Origin: Brachynemurus nebulosus
Lineage: Eukaryota; Arthropoda; Insecta; Neuroptera; Myrmeleontidae
DNA: 64,000 bases
Assembly (NCBI GenBank): GCA_035578155.1
Contig: JAPWDM010000020.1
Span: 8,407,269-8,471,268 of the forward strand
Direction: 5' to 3'
Position numbers and translations under genes: made by a program. Positions 13,115-20,445 of the stretch are shown here, one piece after another. The notes beneath the pieces are model-generated. The model was given only the letters and a program-made list of their open reading frames with translations. It had not been told where the DNA came from and ran no database searches. The first letter of the stretch is position 1; every line of letters starts with the position of its first letter.

Positions 13115-13574
13115 TTAAAAAATACAATTTTCTAATGAACAAATTTTGTCTGAATGAAACATACAACGTCTTGAATAATATTCATCTCGCAGATTGGAAA
13201 TCTTCGGTCATCAAATATTTCTTCCAAATTCAAAATCCACAGCTGGTTTTTGGTGCCATCAAACAAATTTGAAATCCATTTCTTCTTTTCACTGCCCTTG
13301 ACGTATATGACATCAAACTTCTTTAATATAGGTTTCAATATGGTATGAAGTTTTTTGTACGGAATAAATCCATAAGACCAAGGTATCCCATGCCAATTTT
13401 GGCAAAGCCAACGTGCAGCAACTCATTCATATTTCGTCGGCAACTCGTTGAAATCAAACGGTGCGTCGAATATAAGATGTAATATTTCATCCGAATTTTC
13501 CGCAGCGATACCAACTTTTTAAAATAAAATTCGTTGTTAGCTCCTTGATAGCCCTGTATATCAAGAAACGCCAT
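13115..13574 (-). pseudogene. MAFLDIQG-type protein of a virus-like element, left-arm copy, broken
   Basis: This is the mirror copy of the gene at 17928-18389. The start (13574-13572) is the same ATGGCGTTT, and the stop lies at 13117-13115. Compared with the right copy it has two 1-bp deletions, one in the AAAG(A)AGTTGG region after codon 18 and one in the GATG(T)ACC region. It also has an in-frame TGA just before the V-A-A-R-W-L segment. Reading frames thus survive only as pieces (13335-13574 and 13132-13338). N-terminal D-I-Q-G followed later by H-G-I-P-W and Y-V-K-G-S-E-K is consistent with an RNase-H-fold exonuclease-like family common in arthropod repeats. The function is inference. A TATATAAAG lies upstream at 13625-13633. 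Confidence 0.8.
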
Positions 13575-13624
13575 TTTTTATCGCCGCGCCGCCGTAGAAC
13601 TGAAATTATAAACACAATCCATAA

Positions 13625-13633
13625 CTTTATATA
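13625..13633 (-). promoter_or_regulatory. TATA box of the left-arm DIQG gene
   Basis: TATATAAAG on the minus strand, 51 bp before the ATG at 13574. It is conserved at the mirrored position in the right arm. Confidence 0.65.
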
Positions 13634-13722
13634 GAATAATTAAAAGTGGTGGGGATAGTTAGTTAATTTGTGGGATGTATTCGAAAATGGCTACTAATAG
13701 CTATTGCTAGTTTACAATCAAA

Positions 13723-13905
13723 TTACAAACTGTTAATAATATTTAGCACAGTTCTTTTCATTTTAAGACCTAGTGATTTAAGGAATGCTAAATTTCCGGG
13801 TGAAATGTGTTGTTGCTTAAAAGATTTACGTTTAATGATCTTATGTTCCGAAAGTCCGTTGCTATGTTGGCTAGGGGTGGACTGCTGTGAATTGTAAATT
13901 AACAT
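13723..13905 (-). CDS. Small protein of the inverted-repeat element, left-arm copy (60 aa)
   Basis: An intact 60-codon frame starting MLIYNSQQST. It matches the 57-codon frame in the other arm through the motif K-I-I-K-R-K and then Q-Q-H-I-S-P-x-N-L-A-F-L-K-S-L. The last ten residues differ because of a small indel. The frame is open in both arms despite substitutions, and a TATAAAATA lies about 107 bp upstream in both, so I regard it as a real small gene. It is basic, with no signal peptide or membrane segment. The NLAFLKSLGLK-type ending recalls small proteins seen in other arthropod virus-like elements, but I cannot assign a role. It lies upstream of the DIQG gene, which reads in the same direction. 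Confidence 0.7.
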   Translation of the reverse strand: MLIYNSQQSTPSQHSNGLSEHKIIKRKSFKQQHISPGNLAFLKSLGLKMKRTVLNIINSL

Positions 13906-14011
13906 GGTTCGAAATGCAATTTTTTTATCACGAAAGTATAATTTTCAACGAAAGAGATGTTAACTCTTTGACAACCACCGGTAAATAGACAATATTTTGT
14001 GTAAGTTCAAC

Positions 14012-14020
14012 TATTTTATA
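14012..14020 (-). promoter_or_regulatory. TATA box of the left-arm small gene
   Basis: TATAAAATA on the minus strand. Its mirror copy is at 17468-17476. Confidence 0.55.
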
Positions 14021-14098
14021 CCCTTTAACCATGATAAGGTGTATGAGCTGGGGTATAACTCAGCAAATTATTTAGCAGTGGTGACGTAACACACAAAT

Positions 14099-14190
14099 TG
14101 CGGTGGTTGTGTGGCGGTTGTGTGGTGGTGGCGGTGGTGTTTGTGTGGTGGTGGCGGTGGTGTTTGTGTGGTGGTGGCGGGGTAGCAGCG
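14099..14190. repeat. GGT/GGC-rich tandem tract, left arm
   Basis: Imperfect repeats of GGTGGTGGCGGTGGTGTTTG. The mirrored tract at 17215-17390 in the right arm is about twice as long and C-rich on the plus strand. Dense GG runs could form two-tetrad G-quadruplexes. Open frames reading His/Pro/Thr here are artefacts. Confidence 0.9.
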
Positions 14191-14407
14191 GTGTTTGCGG
14201 CTGAAGTGAACAACTTTATCATTAATGCTATCGTAGCAGCAATTTACTGTATACAATGAATCGGTGGTGACATCTCGCGGTGTTTGTTGAACAAAATACC
14301 TAAATTACTCAATTTGGTGAGGTTCTTGTTCCCTGCTCTTATCATGGAAGATTATTAAATACCAATTTTAGGTAAAATATTGGAAAATTTGTTTTCACTC
14401 AAAATAC

Positions 14408-14415
14408 TATAAATA
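14408..14415 (+). promoter_or_regulatory. TATA box before the cysteine-motif gene
   Basis: TATAAATA, 27 bp before the ATG at 14435. Other genes of this element also have a TATA box close to the start codon. Confidence 0.5.
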
Positions 14416-14434
14416 CAACTGAATTATTAACCAG

Positions 14435-14676
14435 ATGTCATTTATTCGTTAAGTTTCAGAAGGTAAACAACAACAACAACATCAATATGCTGATTTGTGT
14501 GGTATTTGTAAATTTCAACCGTCACAGTGTAAGTGTTCCTTCTACGAGCATTGTGATAGGTGTCGAAACCAAATACCATTTGCATGTGTTGTAAACTATG
14601 TATGATGCCATTTCCAAACTGTGTTTGCAATTATATAAACTGCCCCACATGTAAAAGTCGTTGCAATTGCAAATAA
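14435..14676 (+). pseudogene. Small protein with duplicated cysteine-rich zinc-binding-like motif, broken
   Basis: Not recognised as a named family. ATG 14435 is followed by an in-frame TAA at codon 6 (14450-14452), then an open stretch with L-C-G-I-C-K-F-Q-P-S-Q-C-K-C and E-H-C-D-R-C. After a frameshift between about 14561 and 14583 comes C-K-L-C-M-M-P-F-P-N-C-V-C and N-C-P-T-C, ending at TAA 14674-14676. Both halves fit C-x2-C-x6-C-x-C-x4/5-C-x2-C, so the protein has two copies of one cysteine module, probably metal-binding. It is about 80 residues, with a short Gln-rich run before the first module. One stop and one frameshift make it a pseudogene here. The role in the element is unknown. 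Confidence 0.6.
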
Positions 14677-14710
14677 TTTAGTAAAATCAATCATCTGATG
14701 ACACCATAAT

Positions 14711-14935
14711 AGGTATTGACCAATTCCACGGTTGCTGAAACCAACATTAGCATTTATTTATAACGCAGTGACAAGCGATGTAATGAGGCATAATGTATAT
14801 TTTGAGTAACAGTGGAATTGGCCAATACCTTTTAATCAGCGGTATATCTAAAGTTTTTGTTTAATACTCAAAATATTCATTATACCTCATTGCATCGCCT
14901 GCCATGTCGTTATAAATAAATGCTAATGTTTATTT
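14711..14935. repeat. Compound inverted repeat in the centre of the element
   Basis: About 72 bp at 14738-14812 ('aacattagcatttatttata' inward to 'ttttgagtaa') is mirrored at 14862-14935. A second, offset pair is 'ggtattgaccaattccac' at 14711 and its near reverse complement at 14815-14833. It is intergenic and could fold into a large hairpin. It may be an old foldback repeat or an origin-like structure; the sequence alone does not decide. Confidence 0.75.
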
Positions 14936-15033
14936 GATATTTTTCATTGGTTCTGGTGTGTAAACACTGATCATATGAAGGCGTGTTTGCTTCCGAGTAA
15001 CTTAATTTGTAGCTGTGTGGGAATAAATATATC

Positions 15034-15128
15034 GGTGGAGTAAAATGAGCAACTCAAATGTTGTGATTGTGTCGGGGTGGTGGTGGTGGCGGTAGTGGTG
15101 GTGGCAGTGGTGGTGGTGGTGGTGGCTT
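15034..15128 (+). repeat. 27-bp direct repeat plus GGT tract, copy 1
   Basis: 'tggagtaaaatgagcaactc' is followed by a GGTGGTGGC-rich tract. The same phrase followed by a GGT tract recurs at 16093-16143. The copies precede the second and third central genes by about 0.36 and 0.13 kb, so they may be duplicated upstream regions. Confidence 0.7.
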
Positions 15129-15236
15129 AGCTGGTGGTTTTTTGTGGTGGCACCTCATAAATTATTTAAACGAAGTGCATACACTGAAATTGGCAGTTTA
15201 GGAAACAATGTTTGAACAACACGGTGTAGAGTTAAG

Positions 15237-15237
<1 letters not shown>

Positions 15238-15291
<54 letters not shown>
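15238..15291 (+). repeat. (TAA)n microsatellite
   Basis: About 18 TAA triplets, between a GGT tract and the OB-fold-like gene. Confidence 0.97.
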
Positions 15292-15294
<3 letters not shown>

Positions 15295-15390
15295 GTTTAT
15301 TTGTATTTTACTTTTTACAAAAAGTTTACAAAAGTGTTGTAACAAAGAAGAAGTTATCTGTGGACCACTTTTACTGCCACTGATGAAACA

Positions 15391-15769
15391 ATGGATCCGG
15401 TTTTGGAGAAGTTGAATAAATTTGGTGCTGGTAAACCATTCAAATCACTATCTACACTCAAACCGTATGGTAACGTGGAAAATTCTCGATGTACGACGCA
15501 TGGAAACTCAATATGGTCTAGCGGTTGCGGTGGAACTTGCAGATGCTCAAGTGTTCCTTACAAAACGATTCGCGGATTTGGATGAGCAGACCATGGAATG
15601 TTTACGTACAGGACAAAATTTTATTACATATAAAGGAACTGATTCTACTGTTTTTTACATACTGTGGAATTTAGCAAATAGCTACCACATGTATGAAGTT
15701 TGGTGTAAGATTAAGGAAACTGCCAGATGTGAAAATGAATTGATTTACTTTTTAATTTTAATATTGTAA
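15391..15769 (+). pseudogene. OB-fold-like small protein of a virus-like element, one frameshift
   Basis: ATG 15391 opens a frame beginning MDPVLEKLNKFGAGKPFKSL. Near 15478-15483 (GTGGAAAATTC) the frame shifts by one base and continues through D-V-R-R-M-E-T-Q-Y-G, an alternating hydrophobic strand, A-Q-V-F-L-T-K-R-F-A-D-L and F-I-T-Y-K-G, ending at TAA 15767-15769. The order (short strand, D-x-R-x-x-x-T-x-Y-G turn, V-x-L strand, F-L-x-x-R-F, late Y-x-G) recalls small single-strand-DNA-binding OB-fold proteins of arthropod virus-like elements. This is inference from pattern memory. The last ~30 residues look like run-on sequence. An AATAAA lies about 20 bp after the stop (15789). A role in DNA binding during replication is plausible but untested. 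Confidence 0.6.
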
Positions 15770-16092
15770 ACGTACATTTTATTAAAAAATAAATTATTTT
15801 ACGTATAAATTCTTATATTGTTCTTATTTTACAACATATTAAAACCTCCCAAATTATGTCTTGAATGTTGATAAGACTCTTAGTAGGTATGGGGCCACTT
15901 GGTAACGCAATGTAATTGCCTATATACAGGGGGCAAGTATTTTAATGTTGGTGTTGAGTAGGTATGTGGTCGCCTTGCACTTGCATATAGCTATTCATTC
16001 ATTTTTCTGAACTAATTTCGGTTAACCAAAAGAGTGTAATGGGGGTAAAATGAGTAAAAATGTGTGTAAGCCGGATGCCAACCATTACTTCA

Positions 16093-16143
16093 TGGAGTAA
16101 AATGAGCAACTCAGATGTGGTGGTGGTGGTGGTGGTGGTGATG
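16093..16143 (+). repeat. 27-bp direct repeat plus GGT tract, copy 2
   Basis: Second copy of the phrase at 15034, followed by about nine GGT triplets. It lies just before the TATA box of the zinc-finger gene. Confidence 0.7.
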
Positions 16144-16146
16144 GAA

Positions 16147-16154
16147 TATATAAG
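16147..16154 (+). promoter_or_regulatory. TATA box of the zinc-finger gene
   Basis: TATATAAG, 71 bp before the ATG at 16218, in an otherwise non-coding stretch. Confidence 0.6.
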
Positions 16155-16217
16155 TAATCGCTAACACAATTCTGAATTAATCTTGTAAGACTAGTTGAGC
16201 TTTACACATCTATTATA

Positions 16218-17095
16218 ATGTTCGAGTGTACGCAGTGCTATAAAAGCTTCTCGCGGAGAGATTCTCTTTCACGTCATATAAGAGATACACATATGCGGGA
16301 ATTTTCACCAAAAAGGTTTGAAAATAGTTACTCTCTTGATCCGCTAAAAAGACAAGCATTAGACACGGCTGATGACTTATCTAGTTATGATACCGAGAGG
16401 AATGATGTTGATGGTGAATTTCGAAAAAATAAAGTTGAAGAAAGGGTCAATCCACTTGAACAAAGAATTAAAGCTGCATCAAAATGTAATTCAAACTAAA
16501 TTTTAATTCAAGAAATCAAAATAATGTTTACACACCCAACGATGAGTTTAATAACAGGGTTTTAACCACTTCTGATAGTGGAAATGTTATTACTCCCAAG
16601 TTAACTACAGCTCTGCAAACTGTTTTAGATATTTTATTAATCAAAAAAACTCAAAATAAAGGTGAGAATTCTAATGAACTAATAGCAATAAAACGTCCAG
16701 TCAACTCAGTGGACCAAGAACTACTTGCTAAGCGTATCAAATAGTACGGCTCAGAAGATTTTGAAAGTGCTAATGGGCCATTGAAAAAAATCAATTACTG
16801 GCATAATCCTAATACTTTAATAGATGAATTACAACGTTTATACGCGACTTCAGAGACTGGTGAAAAAATACTCAATATTATTCAGAGTTTAGAGGAAAAT
16901 AAAAACATGTTGTTTAACGTTGACGATCGTGAAGCTTTAATCGAAGAGATAGATACTTTAAAAGAAACTACTGTCGGTCAAGAAAAATTCTCTATACTTC
17001 ATGAACTTCAAAAGGCTGATGTCATTGAGCAACTAGGTGATTATCTGAATGAAACTGATAAAGAAGATGCTAGCGATTATGATGATGATGATTAA
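16218..17095 (+). pseudogene. C2H2 zinc-finger protein with conserved C-terminal helical motif and acidic tail, broken
   Basis: The N-terminus is a single C2H2 finger: F-E-C-T-Q-C-Y-K-S-F-S-R-R-D-S-L-S-R-H at residues 2-20, with the second histidine in R-D-T-H. A basic linker with K-R-F follows. The first frame stops at 16497-16499. The protein continues in the next frame (frameshift about 16480-16500), has a TAG at 16742-16744, then reads through N-Y-W-H-N-P-N-T-L-I-D-E-L-Q-R-L and E-K-I-L-N-I-I-Q-S-L. It ends in D-A-S-D-Y-D-D-D-D at 17093-17095. The NYW-x-(N/D)P-x-x-L-(V/I)-D-x-L block is, as I recall, shared by many arthropod virus-like element proteins. About 290 residues in the original. 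The zinc finger suggests DNA binding. It has no downstream neighbour before the right arm. Confidence 0.65.
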
Positions 17096-17214
17096 TTTAG
17101 ATATTCCGTTCAACAGACACCGCGAGATGTCACCACCGATTCATTGTCTACAGTAAATTGCTGCTTCGATAGCATTAATGATAAAATTGTTCACTTCAGC
17201 CGCAAACCCCGCTC

Positions 17215-17390
17215 CTATCCCGCCACCACCACAACCGCCATACAACCACCGCCACCACCACACCAACACCACCGCCACAAACACACAACCGCCACATAAA
17301 CACCGCCACCGCTACAACCACCACAACCGCCACACAAACACCACCGCCACCACCACACAACCGCGACACAACCCACACACAACCACCGCA
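17215..17390. repeat. CCA/GCC-rich tandem tract, right arm
   Basis: Longer mirror image of the 14099-14190 tract. The length difference between the arms shows that it expanded after the arms were formed. Confidence 0.9.
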
Positions 17391-17467
17391 TTTGTGTGTT
17401 ACGTCACCACCGCTATATAATTTGCTGAGTTATACCACAGCTCATACACCTTATCACGGTTATAGAC

Positions 17468-17476
17468 TATAAAATA
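17468..17476 (+). promoter_or_regulatory. TATA box of the right-arm small gene
   Basis: TATAAAATA, 115 bp before the ATG at 17583. The mirror copy at 14012-14020 is unchanged. Confidence 0.55.
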
Positions 17477-17582
17477 CTTGAACTTACACAAAATATTTTC
17501 TATTTACCGGTGGTTGTCAAAGAGTTAACATATCTTTCGTTGAAAATTATATTTTCGTGGTAAAACAATTGCACTTCGAACC

Positions 17583-17756
17583 ATGTTAATTTACAATTCA
17601 GAGCAGTCCACCGCTAGCCAACATAACAAGGGACTTTTGGAACCTAAGATCATTAAACGTAAAACTTTTAAGCAACAACATATTTCACCCGAAAATTTAG
17701 CATTCCTTAAATCACTAAGTCTTAAAGTGAAAAGAACATGGTACGCACCAATGTGA
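17583..17756 (+). CDS. Small protein of the inverted-repeat element, right-arm copy (57 aa)
   Basis: Open frame MLIYNSEQST to stop TGA 17754-17756. It matches the 60-aa frame in the left arm over about 48 residues, including K-I-I-K-R-K and F-L-K-S-L-S-L-K. The basic, compact protein has no membrane segment. A dozen inserted bases near 17745 change the C-terminus after V-K-R-T. It lies 171 bp upstream of the DIQG gene in the same direction, so the two may be co-expressed from separate TATA boxes. It is the only gene type of the element open in both copies. Function not known. Confidence 0.7.
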   Translation: MLIYNSEQSTASQHNKGLLEPKIIKRKTFKQQHISPENLAFLKSLSLKVKRTWYAPM

Positions 17757-17868
17757 TGAATATTACCAACAGTTTGCAATTTGATGGTAAACTAGCAATA
17801 GCTATTAGTAGCCATTTTCGGATACACCCCACAAATTAACTAACTATCCTCACCACTTTTAATTATTT

Positions 17869-17877
17869 TATATAAAG
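17869..17877 (+). promoter_or_regulatory. TATA box of the right-arm DIQG gene
   Basis: TATATAAAG, 51 bp before the ATG at 17928, identical to the left-arm copy (13625-13633). Confidence 0.65.
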
Positions 17878-17927
17878 TTGTGGATCGTGTTTATAATTTC
17901 AGTTCTACGGCGGCGCGGCGGTAAAAA

Positions 17928-18389
17928 ATGGCGTTTCTTGATATACAAGGCTATCAAGGAGCTAACAACGAATTTTATTTTAAAGAAGTTGGTATCGCTG
18001 CGGAAAATTCGGATGAAATATTACATCTTATATTCGACGCACCGTTTGATTTCAACGAGCTGCCGAAGAAATAAGAACGGGTTGCTGCACGTTGGCTTTG
18101 CAGAAATTGGTATGGGATACCTTGGTCGTATGGATTTAATCCGTACAAAAAACTTCATACCATATTGAAACCTATATTAAAGAAGTTTGATGTCATATAC
18201 GTCAAGGGCAGTGAAAAGAAGAAATGGATTTCAAATTTGTTTGATGGCACCGAAAACCAGCCGTGGATTTTGGATTTGGAAGAAATATTTGATGTACCGA
18301 AGATTTCCAATCTGCGAGATGAATATTATTCAAGACGTTGTATGCTTCATTCAAACAAAATTTGTTCATTAGAAAATTGTATTTTTTAA
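17928..18389 (+). pseudogene. MAFLDIQG-type protein of a virus-like element, right-arm copy, single in-frame stop
   Basis: ATG 17928 to TAA 18387-18389 is one frame of 153 sense positions broken only by a TAA at codon 49 (18072-18074). Visible landmarks: D-I-Q-G at residues 5-8; a hydrophobic H-L-I-F strand at 33-36; A-A-R-W-L-C-R-N-W-Y-G-I-P-W after the stop; V-I-Y-V-K-G-S-E-K-K-K-W; W-I-L-D-L-E-E; and a C-terminal R-R-C-M-L-H-S-N-K-I-C-S-L-E-N-C cysteine/histidine cluster. D-x-Q/E near the start with later acidic and His positions suggests an RNase-H-fold exonuclease-like domain, but the first motif has Q where such enzymes have E. Similar frames are, from memory, abundant in insect repeats. 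It is the better preserved of the two arm copies. Confidence 0.75.
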
Positions 18390-19489
18390 AAAATTTTTAT
18401 ATGGAAAATAAGTAGATTTTATGTAATAAATATATTTAAGCAATTTAATTTTTTTGTATACATATTCTATAAACAAAATTTAAAAAAAAAATTATGTACG
18501 TTTTATTTAACTGTTACCCTAAATTCCCCTATTTTACAGCAAGAAGTTTCTTTCGTTAACCTATAAAACTATTGAAAATAATCTAATGATATTTACCATT
18601 CTAATTGAAAAGCATATTCAATGATACAGCCTGTATACTAAAATATTTATTAAGAATAATAAATATACACCCGTTATATTTATATATGTATATATTTGTG
18701 TGTTAGTGATAAAGTAGCAAATCCAAAATTTTCTGGTTTATAAAAATTTTCATTTTACATGTCAATTCTCTAGTATACCTACTAATCTATAAAAATTTAG
18801 CAACTCAATTACTGTTATAATTTTTATATTACTACGTGATATTTTATAAACAACGTGTTTAGATTATAGTAATTAAAACCGAAAAAATTAGAAATTTTTT
18901 TCTGATTAAGATATCAAGAAATAACTTTATCTTTACCCAAATATAAATATGTATCAATATTAAAATGATATACAATGATTTCTGCTGATTAGCCAAATTT
19001 TTTCCAGTACTGATAAATTATTTTATAATTAGATTCTATATTCAATTATAAATGATATTCTAATAAGAATTAGAATGACGTTACATTAAAAATATATTAT
19101 TAATATACAGGGTATATACACAATATACAGATGTGTAGGTATTAGGATAATTTTTGTTTGATTTATGAATTATGCTAGAATAGTTTTTTGCTACACTCTA
19201 AAATTCTAAAATATTATATACTAGTTATAAGAAGCGATATTTTTTATAACTCACTAAAATTCCAAGAAATTTTGTTAACTAACTAAAGAACACTCGCTGT
19301 GGGTTAAATGTTACAGTATTAAAACTCATAAAAAATTATTTCTTGCTTGAGGCCTATAATGGGTGATATTTTTTTCTAAACAATTTTTGAACTTAAAATA
19401 AACAAATTAATCTTATAAAGCGCTGACAATGTTGAAAACGTGCTTTTAAATACATATAAAAAGTCCCCCGTGGTACAGCCTACACCCAA

Positions 19490-20310
19490 TTTTCTGTAGG
19501 ACAGTAGCGGTTTGAAATCTGGACTTTGGAGTCGGAGATCTGAAGTTAGTTTTGTGGTTTAAAATCTAGCGCTTGGTACAGTGGCCCCCACAAAATTTAG
19601 CGGCCTCCCGATTTTCGTTTAAGATGACGCAATTAAGCGAGGCTAAAGGCGAAGGTTTGCACGTAATAAGCACAGTACGCTTCAAAAAGTGATCGGACAC
19701 CTTTTTTGGTCAGGGTGGTCCACACTCTTGACATGGTAGTGTACCAAAAATTTAAGTACACTACCATGTCAAAAGTTTGGGGCCACCCCCTGAGTTAGGG
19801 TATTCCCCACATTTTGACGTGGTAGTGTACCTTTCGTTTAAGATGACGCGATTAGGGCAAGCGGGTGTTGGGTTCAAAGGCCAAGATTTGCGCGTACACA
19901 AAATAAGTACAGTACGTTTCAAAAAGTGATTGGATACCTTTTTGGCCAGGGGGTCCGCACTTTTGACACGGCAGTGTACCAAAAATTTAAGTACAGTGCG
20001 GTGTCAAAAGTTTGGGGCACCTCTGAGCTAGGGTATCCCCACACTTTTGACGCGGTAGTGTACCCCATCTATCAAATTGTGGCCTAAAATTCAGTCTGCG
20101 CATGCGTTAGGTTTGCATTCAAAAACCATGTTAGTGCTAGTGAGTAATGGGTTAACACAAATGCAAATCGTGATGACCAAATTGTGTTGACGCATAATGG
20201 GTTAACTTTATTTTATCGAAGTGATGATGATTCATGTTTTAGGAATTTAAAGGCCAACAGTATGAGTGCGTGTTGGGGTCAAATGTCAACGACAAATTTT
20301 GATACATCTA
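19490..20310. repeat. Hairpin-bearing tandem units (~225 bp) in the right arm
   Basis: Two main units (about 19612-19835 and 19836-20060) share 'cgtttaagatgacgc', 'caaaaagtgatcggacacc' and 'gtcaaaagtttgggg'. Each contains a palindrome; the first is TTGACATGGTAGTGTAC, a 12-nt loop, and GTACACTACCATGTCAA. A related dimer in the opposite orientation occupies 63240-64000. No coding. Confidence 0.85.
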
Positions 20311-20352
20311 CTCGGTACGTGCCGGGTCAAAGGCCAATCCATACACGAGGTA

Positions 20353-20421
20353 CAGTAAAACCCCAAACCACACAGTTCTTAACACTGTCAATAAGCAGTC
20401 CGGATAATTGGGGTTTTACTG
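20353..20421. mobile_element. 69-bp pogo-type micro-MITE in the right arm
   Basis: Mirror image of 11905-11973: CAGTAAAACCCCAA and TTGGGGTTTTACTG ends, flanked by TA and TG. Confidence 0.75.
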
Positions 20422-20445
20422 TGTCATAGAACCCGCTCAGCTCGC

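Larger units (their letters stand above)
11883..14292. repeat. Left arm of the giant inverted repeat
   Basis: The arm runs from 'gagctgagcgggttctatga' to the inner end GTTGAAC at 14292. It is matched in reverse complement by 17108-20445, from GTTCAAC to 'cccgctcagctc'. Similarity covers genes, promoters and about 1 kb of AT-rich non-coding DNA (12060-13100). This arm lacks roughly 0.8 kb present in the right arm (about 19490-20310). Since a separate copy of that block at 63 kb continues across the junction, the left arm most likely suffered a deletion near 12020-12030. Confidence 0.95.
14293..17107 (+). other. Central unique region of the inverted-repeat element
   Basis: The 2.8 kb between the arms holds three plus-strand genes (14435, 15391, 16218), an internal inverted repeat (14711-14935), GGT tracts and a (TAA)n array. 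Its single-copy status against duplicated arm genes resembles the layout of linear virus genomes with long inverted terminal repeats. Confidence 0.8.
17108..20445. repeat. Right arm of the giant inverted repeat
   Basis: Reverse complement of 11883-14292 with scattered substitutions and small indels, plus an extra ~0.8 kb block of hairpin-bearing tandem units (19490-20310). It carries second copies of the small gene, the DIQG gene, their TATA boxes, about 1 kb of AT-rich non-coding DNA (18400-19480) and the 69-bp pogo-type MITE. Confidence 0.95.

Noticed and set aside
14025..14256. His/Pro/Thr-rich frames at 14025-14256 and 17178-17420 and the Val/Gly-rich frame at 17196-17378
   Set aside because: Translations of GGT/CCA tandem tracts in the arms.
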